A stretch of 64,000 nt of DNA from Chloroflexota bacterium (GCA_021325635.1 JAJPGV010000018.1:1-64000); one strand, 5' to 3'; counted from the stretch's first letter, positions 8,945 through 17,486 are shown. Translations and numbers: made by a program. Notes: generated by a model not told the origin, from the letters alone.

Positions 8945-11050
8945 TCACAGGAAGCGCTCCAGTCCGTGCTGCCATGCGTCCCGCATCTCCTCCACTGAAA
9001 GATCGCACACTCGCGGAATCCGCAGTCGGTCGCCGCCCACACGGCCGAGTATGGTCAAAGGCAGTCCCGTGGCCATCGCGCGCAGCTCGGGCAGTCGCTC
9101 GGGCGAAAGCGACACCACGATGCGGGACGGGCTTTCGTCCAGGTAGTCCAGCTCAGGCTCCAGCGTCGCGCCCACGCTGCCCAGGATGCAGCTCTCGGCC
9201 AACGTCACCAACAGGCCACCGTCCGAGCAGTCGTGGGCCGAGTTCAGCAGCCCGCGGCCGATCGCGTCGCGGCAGGCCTTCTGCACCCGTGCTTCCAGCC
9301 CCAGGTCCAACGGACCTGTGGCCGGGCCCAGCAGCACCACCAGGTCGGCCGCCGCCTTGAAGGCGATCGAGCCGCGCCGCTCGACGTCGTCCAGCAGCCC
9401 CAGCATGCCTACCACCGGCGTGGGGAGCACGGCCGTCACCGCCACGGCGGCGGCGCCCCGAGCGCCACCTTCGCTGGCCTCGTTGTACAGACTCACGTTG
9501 CCGCTGATCACAGGGATGTCCAGGGCCTGCGCCGCCGCGGCCAGGCCGTGGATGGCCCGCCGCAGCTCCCACGAGCCCTGCGGCCGCTCCGGACTGCCGA
9601 AGTTCAGACAGTTGGTCAGCGCCCAGGGCCGGGCGCCTGTGCAGCTCACGTTGCGGGCCGCTTCGCACACGGCCAGGGCGCCCGCCAGGTAAGGATCGTC
9701 TCCTCGCGCGTTGCCGTCGGTGCACAGCGCAATGGCCCGCCGGCCGCCCGGCAGCAGCACCAGCGCCGCGTCGGCATCGGCGGTGGCGACCGTCGACGCC
9801 TGGACGGTCTGGTCGTATTGGCGGTAGACCCAGCGCTTGGAGCAGATGTTGGGGTGGGCCAGCAGCTCCAGCGGATCGGTGGGCAGGGACGCCGGGCCTG
9901 CCAGTGGGCCGGGCATCGCTGGCCAGTCATAGGCGGGCGCCCCATCGGTCAGCGCAGCCACCGGCACTTCGGCCCGAACCTGGCCCTCCTCGCACACGCG
10001 CACCAGCGGCTCGGCAATGACCCGACCGATCGCGTCGGAGCGCAGGCCCCAGCGCTCCAGCACCGCGCGGACCTCGGGCACCCGGTCCGGCTCGACCACG
10101 GCCAGCATGCGCTCCTGCGACTCCGACAGCATGATTTCCAGGGGCGTCATGTGCGTCTCGGAGCGGCTGACCGCCGTCACCTCCAGCTCCACGCCGCTGC
10201 CCGCCCGGCTGGCGGCTTCCACGCTCGAGCTGGTGAGCCCGGCGGCGCCGAGATCCTGCAGCCCCACCAGCAGGTCTTTTTCCAGCAGCTCCAGGCAGGC
10301 CTCGATCAGCAGCTTCTCCAGGAAGGGGCTGCCCACCTGCACGTTGGGCCGGCGGTCCAGCCCGTCGCCGTCCAGGTTGGCCGAAGCGAACGTCGCCCCA
10401 TGGATGCCGTCCCGGCCGGTGGCGTTGCCCAGCAGCAGCAGCACGTTGCCTTCGCCGCTGGCCGCGGAGCGCACCAGGTCCTCGTGGCGCAGCAGCCCCA
10501 CGCACATGGCGTTGACTAGTGGGTTGCCGCTATAGCTGTCGTGGAAGAACACCTCGCCGCCGACGGTGGGGATGCCCAGGCAGTTGCCGTAGTCGCCGAT
10601 GCCGGCCACCACCCGTGCCAGCAGGTAGCGGCTGCGCGGCTCGTCGGGGAAGCCGAAGCGCAGCGAGTTCAGCAGCGCAATCGGCCGCGCCCCCATAGTG
10701 AAGACGTCGCGCACGATCCCGCCTACGCCCGTGGCCGCGCCCTGGTAGGGCTCGACCGCCGAGGGATGGTTGTGGCTTTCGATCTTCATGGCGATGGCCC
10801 AGCCCTCGCCGACGTCGACCACGCCCGCGTTCTCCTCGCCCGCGCGCACCAGTACCTGGGGCGCTTCCTTGGGTAGCGCGCCCAGCAGCCGCCGCGAGCT
10901 CTTGTAGCAGCAGTGCTCCGACCACATGGCGCCGAACAGCGCCAGCTCCAGCTCGTTGGGCTCTCGCCTCAGCAGGCTCAGGATGCGGTCGAACTCCGCC
11001 AGCGTAATGCCGTATTGGCCGATGAGGTCGCGCGGCGGCTCGGCGATCAC
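8945..11050 (-). CDS. purL: Phosphoribosylformylglycinamidine synthase, synthetase subunit (small PurL)
   Basis: 701 residues, the short PurL form that works with separate PurS and PurQ. It starts at GTG, overlapping the purQ stop by four bases (GTGA), which suggests translational coupling. Family features: MWSEHCCYKSSRRLL, the ATP/Mg segment MKIESHNHPSAVEPYQGAATGVGG, VGGEVFFHDSY, LGAAGLTSSSVEAA, and ISGNVSLYNE. Converts FGAR to FGAM with ammonia supplied by PurQ. Confidence 0.96.
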   Translation of the reverse strand: MIAEPPRDLIGQYGITLAEFDRILSLLRREPNELELALFGAMWSEHCCYKSSRRLLGALPKEAPQVLVRAGEENAGVVDVGEGWAIAMKIESHNHPSAVEPYQGAATGVGGIVRDVFTMGARPIALLNSLRFGFPDEPRSRYLLARVVAGIGDYGNCLGIPTVGGEVFFHDSYSGNPLVNAMCVGLLRHEDLVRSAASGEGNVLLLLGNATGRDGIHGATFASANLDGDGLDRRPNVQVGSPFLEKLLIEACLELLEKDLLVGLQDLGAAGLTSSSVEAASRAGSGVELEVTAVSRSETHMTPLEIMLSESQERMLAVVEPDRVPEVRAVLERWGLRSDAIGRVIAEPLVRVCEEGQVRAEVPVAALTDGAPAYDWPAMPGPLAGPASLPTDPLELLAHPNICSKRWVYRQYDQTVQASTVATADADAALVLLPGGRRAIALCTDGNARGDDPYLAGALAVCEAARNVSCTGARPWALTNCLNFGSPERPQGSWELRRAIHGLAAAAQALDIPVISGNVSLYNEASEGGARGAAAVAVTAVLPTPVVGMLGLLDDVERRGSIAFKAAADLVVLLGPATGPLDLGLEARVQKACRDAIGRGLLNSAHDCSDGGLLVTLAESCILGSVGATLEPELDYLDESPSRIVVSLSPERLPELRAMATGLPLTILGRVGGDRLRIPRVCDLSVEEMRDAWQHGLERFL

Positions 11051-11730
11051 GCGGCGACCAGGCTCCGGGTAAGGGATTTGAACAGCGCCAGGCCGTCGAC
11101 CGATCCCAGCAGCGGGCTCACCGCTCGCTCGGGGTGCGGCATGAGCCCGAACACGTTCCCGCGGACGATGCCGGCAATGTTGCCGGCCGATCCGTTGGGA
11201 TTGGCTGCGGCGGCCGCGTCGCCGTTGGCGTCGCAGTAGCGCAGCGCCACCAGCGTCTCGCCGCCCAGCGGCGACCGTTCGTCCTCGCAGTAATTGCCCA
11301 TGCCGTGGGCCACGGGCATGTACAGCAGCGTGCCCACCGGGATGCCCTCCGTCAGCGGCGGCGCGCTCACCTCCACGCGGCAGTGCACCCACTCCGCCCG
11401 GAACTGCAGCGAGTCGTTGCGCAGCAGCGCGCCCGGCAGCAGGCCGCACTCCACCAGCACCTGGAAGCCGTTGCAGATGCCCACCACCGGCCGGCCTGTC
11501 TGGGCGAGCTCCATCACCCGCGGCATGACCGCCGAGAAGCGGGCGATGGCGCCGGCGCGGAGGGCGTCGCCGTGGGCGAAGCCACCGGGCAGGATGAGGC
11601 CGTCGAAGCGCTGCAGCGGCGAGTCGTCGGCGTGCCACACGAGCTCCGCCTGTCCGCCGGCGATCTCCACGGCCGCCGCCGTGTCGCGCTCGCAGTTGGT
11701 GCCGGGAAAGACGACGATGCCGAACTTCAT
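11047..11730 (-). CDS. purQ: FGAM synthase glutaminase subunit
   Basis: 227 residues of a class I glutamine amidotransferase. MKFGIVVFPGTNCERDT opens the protein; the nucleophile Cys is in GICNGFQVLVECGLLPGAL, and the catalytic His/Glu region reads GLMPHPERA. It overlaps purS by four bases upstream (ATGA) and purL by four bases downstream, forming a tight PurSQL coupling block. Confidence 0.96.
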   Translation of the reverse strand: MKFGIVVFPGTNCERDTAAAVEIAGGQAELVWHADDSPLQRFDGLILPGGFAHGDALRAGAIARFSAVMPRVMELAQTGRPVVGICNGFQVLVECGLLPGALLRNDSLQFRAEWVHCRVEVSAPPLTEGIPVGTLLYMPVAHGMGNYCEDERSPLGGETLVALRYCDANGDAAAAANPNGSAGNIAGIVRGNVFGLMPHPERAVSPLLGSVDGLALFKSLTRSLVAA

Positions 11731-11993
11731 TCGGACGTGGCTTCCAGCTGCAGGTCGAAACGGTACTGCTCGACCACCGGGTTGGCCAGCAGCTTGCGGC
11801 ACATCAGGTCCACCGTCTGCTCGGCTTGGTGGCTGTCGCCGGCCTGCAGCATGATCTCGAAGTAGCGTCCGGCCCGTACCATCTGCACCCCGCTGAAACC
11901 CAGCTGGTGCAGCCCCTCCATGATGGTGCTGCCTTCCGGATCGCGTACCGACGGCCGCGGCGTCACGTACACACGTGCCATGAAGTCGCTCAT
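11727..11993 (-). CDS. purS: FGAM synthase small subunit
   Basis: 88 residues matching PurS in size and sequence (ARVYVTPRPSVRDPEGSTI, followed by GFSGVQMVRAGRYFEI). PurS is a dimeric structural subunit that bridges PurL and PurQ. A start at the fifth residue (MARVYVTPR) is equally possible. It lies 16 bases after purC. Confidence 0.94.
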   Translation of the reverse strand: MSDFMARVYVTPRPSVRDPEGSTIMEGLHQLGFSGVQMVRAGRYFEIMLQAGDSHQAEQTVDLMCRKLLANPVVEQYRFDLQLEATSE

Positions 11994-12009
11994 CCGCCGG
12001 TCCGATCCG

Positions 12010-12882
12010 TCACGCGCTGTACGGGAAGTCCTCGCCGGTCACGCGCTTGTAGCACTCCACGTAGCGCTCGGTCGTCCTGGCGATCACCTCCGCGGGCAGG
12101 GCCGGCGCCGGAGGCGTCTTGTCCCAGCCGGTGGTCTCCAGGTAGTCGCGGATGTACTGCTTGTCGTAGCTCTCCTGGTTCTCGCCCACGGTGTAGCGGT
12201 CGGCCGGCCAGTAGCGCGATGAGTCGGGCGTCAGCAGCTCGTCGATGAGGATGACCTTGCCGTCCACCAGCCCGAACTCGAACTTGGTGTCGGCCAGGAT
12301 GATGCCGGCCCGCTGGCAGCGCTCGGCGGCGAACTCGTAGATCTTCAGGCTGGCGTCTCGCACCTGGGCGGCCACGTCCGCGCCCAGCTGCTCGGCTACC
12401 TCCTCGAAGGTCATCGGCAGGTCGTGGCCGGTGTCCGCTTTGGTGGTCGGCGTGAAGATCGGCTTGGGCAGCTGGCCGCAGAAGGGGATGCCCGAGGGAA
12501 CGCCGTATTCCGGCGTGGCGTACTCGCCCTTCTGGTAAGCGCTCCAGCCCGTGCCGCACAGGTAGCCGCGCACCACGGCCTCGATGTCCAGCCGCTGGGC
12601 CTTGCGCACGATCATCGCCCGGCCGGCGAAGGCCTCGGGGACCTCCATGGACAGCAGATGGTTGGGCATCACGTCGCGCGTCTGCTCGAACCACCATGCC
12701 GACAGCTGGGTCAGCACCTTGCCCTTCAGCGGGATGCGGTCCGGCAGCACCACGTCGAACGCGGACAGCCGATCGGTGGACACGATCAGCAGCTTGTCGC
12801 CAAGGTCATACACGTCGCGCACCTTGCCGCGGCGGTACAGGTTCAAGCCCAGGGCTTGGGCGTCGACTACGGGTTCACTCAT
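12010..12882 (-). CDS. purC: SAICAR synthetase
   Basis: 290 residues joining CAIR and aspartate with ATP. Recognised by YRRGKVRDVYDLGDKLLIVSTDRLSAFDV at the N-terminus, VEAVVRGYLCGTGW, IPFCGQLPKPIFTPTTKA and IILADTKFEFGLVDGK. The start at 12882 follows a strong GAGGAG ribosome site and matches the family N-terminus; the frame is open further upstream only because of the duplicated leader. Confidence 0.95.
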   Translation of the reverse strand: MSEPVVDAQALGLNLYRRGKVRDVYDLGDKLLIVSTDRLSAFDVVLPDRIPLKGKVLTQLSAWWFEQTRDVMPNHLLSMEVPEAFAGRAMIVRKAQRLDIEAVVRGYLCGTGWSAYQKGEYATPEYGVPSGIPFCGQLPKPIFTPTTKADTGHDLPMTFEEVAEQLGADVAAQVRDASLKIYEFAAERCQRAGIILADTKFEFGLVDGKVILIDELLTPDSSRYWPADRYTVGENQESYDKQYIRDYLETTGWDKTPPAPALPAEVIARTTERYVECYKRVTGEDFPYSA

Positions 12883-12988
12883 GTTCGCTCCTCTGAATGG
12901 CTTGTCACTCGAAGGCTTCTGTGCAAGCAGTGCAAGCAGCCTTACTACCCAACATGTTCGCTCCTCTGAATGGCTTGTCACTCGAAGG
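12880..12988. repeat. 36-bp direct repeat of the purC ribosome-site region
   Basis: The 36 bases at 12880-12915 recur exactly at 12953-12988, offset 73 bases. On the minus strand each copy reads from the end of a reading frame (TTCGAGTGA), through GAGGAGCGAAC, to an ATG. The downstream copy serves purC; the upstream copy contains the purE stop and starts a 16-codon micro-ORF. It looks like a recent tandem duplication of the purE-purC junction. Confidence 0.9.
12905..12955 (-). CDS. Possible 16-residue leader peptide between purE and purC
   Basis: The frame reads MLGSKAACTACTEAFE and stop. It has the same GAGGAG ribosome site and spacing as purC because it is made by the 36-bp duplication. 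Its stop lies 22 bases before the purC ATG. It could be translated and couple purE to purC, or be a neutral by-product of duplication. No family match is possible at this length. Confidence 0.3.
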   Translation of the reverse strand: MLGSKAACTACTEAFE

Positions 12989-13445
12989 TGTCGATGCGCT
13001 CCGACTGCTCGCGCCGCCAACTGGCCAGGCGGCCCGCCAGATCCGCATTGGAGAGCGCCAGCATCTCGACGGCCAGGTTGGCCGCGTTGGCCGCGCCGTT
13101 GATGGCGACTGCCGCCACCGGCACGCCTGGCGGCATCTGGGAGATGGCCAGCAGGGCGTCGATGCCGTTCAGCGCCCCGGATGCTAGGGGCAGCCCCACC
13201 ACCGGCCGCGTGGTCAGCGCCGCCACCGCGCCCGGCAGGGCGGCGGCCATGCCGGCGCCGGCAATGAACACGCGCGCGCCGTTGGCTTCCGCCTCGCGCA
13301 CCACGCGCTGCAGCCGCTCCGGCGCCCGATGCGCCGATACGACCGTGGCTTCGTAGCTCACGCCGAAGCGTTCCAGCACTTCCAGCGCCGGCTTCGTGGC
13401 CGCCACGTCCGACTTGCTCCCAACGAGCACCGCGACGTCCGCCAT
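12978..13445 (-). CDS. purE: N5-carboxyaminoimidazole ribonucleotide mutase
   Basis: 155 residues with the PurE class I signatures VLVGSKSDVAATKPALEVL, the SAHRAPERL active-site loop and FIAGAGMAAALPGAVAALT, GLPLASGALNGIDALLAISQMP. The first gene after guaB3, 22 bases downstream. No purK is in the window; the enzyme normally uses N5-CAIR made by PurK. Confidence 0.95.
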   Translation of the reverse strand: MADVAVLVGSKSDVAATKPALEVLERFGVSYEATVVSAHRAPERLQRVVREAEANGARVFIAGAGMAAALPGAVAALTTRPVVGLPLASGALNGIDALLAISQMPPGVPVAAVAINGAANAANLAVEMLALSNADLAGRLASWRREQSERIDTFE

Positions 13446-13467
13446 CAGGCCTTGATCCCCCTCGTCA

Positions 13468-14619
13468 TCACATCCCCGCCGCCATCTGGTAGAGCTTGCC
13501 CTCGGTCTTCACCGCCGGGGCCACGATCAGCTCGGCGTTGTGCATCTCACGGATGTTGTGCGCGCCGCACATGGACATGGCCAATCGCAGCGCGCCGACC
13601 AGGTTGCGGGTGCCGTCGCTGCGGGTGGATGGCCCGAACAGCAGCTGCTGCAGCGAGCAGGTCACGCCCACCTCGATGCGCACGCCGCGCGGCAGCTCCG
13701 CGTGGCCGGTGGCCATGCCCCAGTGGAAGCCCCGGCCGGGGGCCTCGCGCGTCTGGGCCAGCGGCGATCCGATCATCACCGCGTCGGCGCCGGCCGCCAC
13801 GGCCTTGGCAACGTCGCTGCCCAGCCGCATGCCGCCGTCCGTGACGATCGGCACGTAGCGGCCGGTGCGGGCCAGGTAGTCGTCGCGGGCCTGGGCCACG
13901 TCCAGCGTGGCGGTGATCTGCGGCACGCCCACGCCCAGCACCTGGCGGCTGGTGCAGGCCGAGCCCGGGCCAACGCCCACCAGCAGGCCGGCGATGCCGC
14001 ACTCGAACAGCTCGGTGGCGGCCTGATAGCCCACGCAGTTGCCCGCCAGCACCGGCACGGGAGAGCGCTTGCAGAAGCCCGCCAGGTCCAGCGCCCGGCC
14101 GGTGGAGCTCTCGAAGCGCGCGGTGGCCACGGTCGACTGCACGACCAGGATGTCGACGCCGGCCTCGATGGCCATGGTGGACAGGTTTTCGGCTGCCTGA
14201 GGGGTAACCGACGCCGCCGCGAGCTGGCCGGCGCGCTTGATCTCCGAGATCCGCGCCTCTACCAGGTGGCCCTTGATGGGCTCGGTGTACAGTCGCTGCA
14301 GCACCGCGGTGGCCTCCTCCTGGCTGGCCTCCGCTACCTCTTCCAGCGCATGTCCCGCATTCTCGAAGCGCGTCTGCAGGCCTTCGAGGTTCAACACCGC
14401 CAGGCCACCGAGCTTGCCGAAGCCGATGGCAAAGCTGGGGTCGACGACGGCGTCCATGGCGGAGGCCAATACCGGCGTCCGCAGCTCGTACGGACCCAGG
14501 TTCATCGACAGGCTCACGTCGGCCGGGTCGATATTCAGCGCCGCGGGCGCAAGCGCAACGTCGTCGAAGCCATAGGCCTGGCGCAGTGCGCGGCTGACGG
14601 ATTGGACTTCAGTGGCCAT
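13468..14619 (-). CDS. guaB3: GuaB3-family IMP dehydrogenase-related protein
   Basis: 383 residues of an IMPDH/GMP reductase barrel without the CBS domain pair. The catalytic loop VGVGPGSACTSR and the phosphate-binding VTDGGMRLGSDVAKAVAAGADAVMIGSPLAQ are clear. Actinobacterial and cyanobacterial GuaB3 proteins have this size; a cyanobacterial member has been reported to act as GMP reductase, so the reaction here could be GMP to IMP instead of IMP oxidation. It heads the purine operon, with GGAGGG before the ATG and a hairpin in its leader. Confidence 0.88.
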   Translation of the reverse strand: MATEVQSVSRALRQAYGFDDVALAPAALNIDPADVSLSMNLGPYELRTPVLASAMDAVVDPSFAIGFGKLGGLAVLNLEGLQTRFENAGHALEEVAEASQEEATAVLQRLYTEPIKGHLVEARISEIKRAGQLAAASVTPQAAENLSTMAIEAGVDILVVQSTVATARFESSTGRALDLAGFCKRSPVPVLAGNCVGYQAATELFECGIAGLLVGVGPGSACTSRQVLGVGVPQITATLDVAQARDDYLARTGRYVPIVTDGGMRLGSDVAKAVAAGADAVMIGSPLAQTREAPGRGFHWGMATGHAELPRGVRIEVGVTCSLQQLLFGPSTRSDGTRNLVGALRLAMSMCGAHNIREMHNAELIVAPAVKTEGKLYQMAAGM

Positions 14620-14646
14620 GCATCATCCCTCCGAAAAGCAAGAAGA

Positions 14647-14670
14647 CCCGGGAGCACAATTGCTCCCGGG
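14647..14670 (-). terminator. Leader hairpin upstream of guaB3 (possible attenuator)
   Basis: A perfect 10-bp stem (CCCGGGAGCA with TGCTCCCGGG) closes a four-base loop. On the minus strand it is followed by TCTTCTTGCTTTT and then the guaB3 ribosome site. A hairpin plus pyrimidine-rich tail between promoter and first gene is what an intrinsic attenuator looks like. I see no known riboswitch sequence in the short leader. Confidence 0.55.
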
Positions 14671-14710
14671 CCACATCGTTGATGGTCCCCAAAACTCTCA
14701 AGCTATCGTG

Positions 14711-14739
14711 ATCTTAAGATCGTTCAGCAGGTCGATCAA
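14711..14739 (-). promoter_or_regulatory. Candidate sigma-70 promoter of the purine operon
   Basis: On the minus strand, TTGATC (14734-14739) and TAAGAT (14711-14716) are separated by exactly 17 bases, matching four of six consensus bases each. This would start transcription near 14704, leaving a leader of about 85 bases containing the 10-bp hairpin. A short palindrome, GATCTTAAGATC, overlaps the -10 element and could bind a repressor. Confidence 0.45.
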
Positions 14740-15051
14740 TGACGTGCACCGCCAAACGCGGCCCTCGTTGGCCGTCCCGAGAAGCCAAATAGGCTGGGAA
14801 TCGCGGGCGGGCACTGTCTAATGATAGCCTTCGCGCCGCGCATTTCGGGGCCCGCCATGTGCACAAGATTTGACAATCCGGCACTTGCGAAGGCACCTAC
14901 CGCGGACGTAAGATAGCTCCACTCGAACAGGCACGGCGCCCGTGTGAAGGGTGCGGCAGCCGCGTCGCAAGCGTCTGCTGACACACGGTCTGCGCAGATG
15001 CCGGTTTCGGGCCGCAAGCGCGTCATTTCGTACTGCTCCGGGGGACGTTCG

Positions 15052-15417
15052 ATGAACCTCTATCCGCTGCCGCCGCTGGGCTCGGGCATCGAGGCCCAGC
15101 TCAACATCTTCCAGCGATCGCCCGTGGCGGAGGCGGCCGCCCGCACGGGCGATACCGCGCCGCTGGCGCCGCGCACGCCCGACCTTGGCCCCAATAAGAT
15201 CGTCTCGCAGGGCATCGGCGACGCCAAAGTCGGCGTCATCCAATCGGTGGACACCAGCCAGGCCGAGCAGATCGCCAGCGACATCAGCGCCAACTACCAG
15301 CTGCGCGCCAACAGCACCGGCGGCGCCACCGGGGTCCAACCCGTGCAGAGCGCCATCAATGCGCTGGCCAACCTGCACAACGGCGTGGCCGACCTCTCCG
15401 GCTTCAGCCCCCTGTAA
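15052..15417 (+). CDS. Small hypothetical protein
   Basis: 121 residues from an ATG preceded by GGGGGA. The sequence (NLYPLPPLGSGIEAQLNIFQ at the start) has no transmembrane segment, signal peptide or catalytic motif. The C-terminal half is rich in Ala, Asn, Ser and Gln and could form helices (IQSVDTSQAEQIASDISANY). I do not recognise the family. Codon composition looks like the neighbouring genes, so it is probably real. Confidence 0.5.
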   Translation: MNLYPLPPLGSGIEAQLNIFQRSPVAEAAARTGDTAPLAPRTPDLGPNKIVSQGIGDAKVGVIQSVDTSQAEQIASDISANYQLRANSTGGATGVQPVQSAINALANLHNGVADLSGFSPL

Positions 15418-15599
15418 GCCCGCTCGCGCGCAGCTCGCCCATCGCCGGCAGGGAGCTCGTCCGTCCCTGACGGGCCGCTGCCAACGAGGCCCGCACCCCT
15501 GCGCCCCAGGCCAGGAAGCAGCCACCCCCCGTGGTGCTATCCTCCGCTCCGTCGAGTTGGTGTCCGCACCGTCGACGCCGAATGGCGTTCGGCCCGATC

Positions 15600-15671
15600 G
15601 GGGGTGTAGCTCAGAGGCAGAGCAGTAGACTTTTAATCTATTGGCCGAGGGTTCGAATCCCTCCACCCTCA
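15600..15671 (+). tRNA. tRNA-Lys (anticodon UUU)
   Basis: A full cloverleaf fits: acceptor GGGGGTG with CACCCTC (one G-U pair), D-stem GCTC/GAGC, anticodon stem GTAGA/TCTAT with loop CTTTTAA giving anticodon TTT, T-arm GAGGG-TTCGAAT-CCCTC, discriminator A. CCA is not encoded. Two further partial copies of its 3' portion lie downstream, suggesting use as an integration target. Confidence 0.93.
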
Positions 15672-15800
15672 CTCAATCCACTGGGCTCAAGCTAGACCGC
15701 TTACCGTGACGCGAACGTGGCATGGCTGTGACATGGCGTTACGACGGTGATGTGATTTCCGGTAACACAACCGGGGGTCGTGAGAAGTAAGCTTCCAACC

Positions 15801-16037
15801 ATGACGAGAGCTCTTACGGTGGAGCTGGACGCCGAGCAGTTCGCACAGCTCGTAGCTGAGGCGGAACGGCGAGGTATCTCGCCCAGCGACCTGGCGGGCA
15901 GGTTGCTCGCCGAGCGCTTGCCGGCGGACACCGACGAGCATGAGGTCGATCGCCGCGCGTGGTCAGGTCTGTCGGCACCGTCGTTTGCACGCGACTGGAA
16001 CTCCGATGAAGACCAGGTCTATGACCATCTGTCGTAG
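15801..16037 (+). CDS. Antitoxin of a MazEF/PemIK-like pair
   Basis: 78 residues beginning MTRALTVELDAEQFAQLVAEAERRG, a short ribbon-helix-helix-like N-terminus, followed by an acidic C-terminal tail that would wrap the toxin (SFARDWNSDEDQVYDHLS). It overlaps the start of the toxin-like frame by 17 bases, the usual arrangement of such modules. It lies 130 bases after the tRNA-Lys gene. Confidence 0.6.
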   Translation: MTRALTVELDAEQFAQLVAEAERRGISPSDLAGRLLAERLPADTDEHEVDRRAWSGLSAPSFARDWNSDEDQVYDHLS

Positions 16038-16361
16038 GGGCGACGTTGTCCTAGTTCCGTTCGACTTCACTGACGGGTCAGGCACCAAGTGGCGGCCGGC
16101 TGTCGTCGTGTCGAGCGAGCGCTACAACAACCAATCGCCCGACGTACTGGTTGCTTCCGTCACCGGGAACCTGCGGCTTTGCCTCATCCCGGCGACCTCG
16201 CGCTGCGCGACTGGCAGGAGGCAGGCCTGGTCAAGCCATCGCTTGCGCAAACAAAGCTGGCGACGATTGAGGCTTCGTTGATCGGACGCAAGCTTGGCCA
16301 ACTTTCCGCCAGCGACCTGGCGGATTTCGACCGAGGCCTTCGCGACGCGCTGGCCCTCTAA
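16021..16361 (+). pseudogene. MazF/PemK-like toxin broken by a frameshift
   Basis: The first frame gives RRGDVVLVPFDFTDGSGTKW and RPAVVVSSERYNNQSPDVLVASVTGNL, the typical MazF N-terminal barrel. Around 16170-16185 similarity moves to another frame (PGDLALRDWQEAGLVKPSLA, then AQTKLATIEASLIGRKLGQL) and ends at 16361. One missing base explains the shift. The sequence either is a dead toxin or carries a base-calling error. Intact, the product would be a ribonuclease of about 113 residues. Confidence 0.7.
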
Positions 16362-16507
16362 ACCTGAGAATTACCTTTCCAAGGAAAGGCACATGCAAGA
16401 CGCATGGAACCAGGGGATCGGTGCGTCCGTCCACCACTCCCGGTGGATGGCGCAACCTCAAACCGGCCGAACTTCGAGCTCGAATTCGGTGGTTCCCCTC
16501 ACCTTTG

Positions 16508-16543
16508 ATCTATTGGCCGAGGGTTCGAAGCCCCGGCACCCTC
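16508..16543 (+). repeat. Partial copy of the tRNA-Lys 3' half
   Basis: Contains the end of the anticodon arm, variable loop, 5' side and loop of the T-arm, then a diverged T-stem 3' side (GCCCCGG instead of TCCCTC), and CACCCTCA. It has no 5' half, so it is not a functional tRNA gene. Probable att site. Confidence 0.75.
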
Positions 16544-16580
16544 ATCAGACTGAGGCGAGTCGTCACAATCTCGAGCTGAG

Positions 16581-17486
16581 ATGAACAGCGTTGAGCGTCT
16601 TCACGCCGCCGCGAGACGATATCTGGAAATCACCTGGTTTGAGGCCACGAAGGACAAAGACTGGCGGAAGGCGACTCGGGATGAGCTCCAAGCAGCGTCG
16701 TCGCGTGAGTATGCGCGCGCAGCACTCGAGTGGCTGGTCCTCCGCACCAAACCTCGGAAGTTCTCAAGTCTCGAAGAAGCTCGCCATTACTTTGTCTCTC
16801 GTTCCGGCGCGGCTTTCGACGACTGTATCGAGGGAGGTTTGCGCGCCTTGAATCGAAAAAGCCAAGACGCGACTCGGGCCCGTTTGGATGACGTGGACCG
16901 GACAATCGTGGCCGAAGAAGCGGGGCGTTTCTGCCAGTACCTGTCCGATTTGGATGCTGACACGTTGCGCACCATGGAAACGCTCCCTTATCGCCGCATA
17001 TTGAGTCCGGTTGAGCGCCGCCGACATTGCACAGCCATGCGACGGCGGTGGGATATACGGACGAGTGGTTGGTATCCCATGGACCGCGGCGACGATGATC
17101 GTCCTGCAAACGCGCTGGCGTTCCAGTCGGACTACTTCGACCGCGAGGTGGCTCGATCCGACTTTCAGGCGCTGTTCCGAGCGCGCGGAGTTACACGCAT
17201 CTGGCAATTCTCGGAAAGCGACTATATCGGTGAAGGGCTCATGATAGGTCTGCCCGAACCAGCGCTTGAAGTTGAACCCGCCGTGTTCGTCCCGAGGTTT
17301 CCGCTCGAAAGGTTCTGGACTTCGCGTGAGCTCGATTGGCTTGTCTACGTCTCGCATGAGCGTTCGATCACGATCGCCGGCGATTGGCTAGTGTCCGGGG
17401 TCAAAGCAATCTGGCCAAACTGGGAGGAACGCCGGTACACCGGCTGGGATTATCCGCGGCCCGATGACCACGTTGGCGCCTCGTGA
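16581..17486 (+). CDS. Hypothetical protein of the accessory segment
   Basis: 301 residues, rich in Arg, Glu and Trp, with no signal peptide or membrane segment. The N-terminal 170 residues look helical; the C-terminal part contains RFWTSRELDWLVYVSHERSI and TIAGDWLVSGVKAIWPNWEE, resembling short immunity-type or DUF proteins that end in a Trp-rich sheet, but I cannot name a family. Base composition is lower in GC than the surrounding genes, in line with transfer along with the tRNA-associated segment. Confidence 0.55.
   Translation: MNSVERLHAAARRYLEITWFEATKDKDWRKATRDELQAASSREYARAALEWLVLRTKPRKFSSLEEARHYFVSRSGAAFDDCIEGGLRALNRKSQDATRARLDDVDRTIVAEEAGRFCQYLSDLDADTLRTMETLPYRRILSPVERRRHCTAMRRRWDIRTSGWYPMDRGDDDRPANALAFQSDYFDREVARSDFQALFRARGVTRIWQFSESDYIGEGLMIGLPEPALEVEPAVFVPRFPLERFWTSRELDWLVYVSHERSITIAGDWLVSGVKAIWPNWEERRYTGWDYPRPDDHVGAS

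Larger units (their letters stand above)
15636..16543 (+). mobile_element. Segment bounded by direct repeats of the tRNA-Lys 3' end (putative small integrated element)
   Basis: 22 identical bases within the tRNA (15636-15657, ATCTATTGGCCGAGGG then TTCGAA) recur at 16508-16529, and similarity continues through CACCCTCA. The enclosed 870 bases hold an antitoxin and a frameshifted mazF-like gene. This is the pattern of attL/attR sites left by tRNA-targeting integration. No integrase is visible in this segment. The accessory region continues to about 18915, where a weaker third copy occurs. Confidence 0.45.

Noticed and set aside
8752-9042. N-terminal extension of purF through the repeat
   Set aside because: PurF must begin MCG for its N-terminal Cys nucleophile; the extension is low-complexity repeat sequence.
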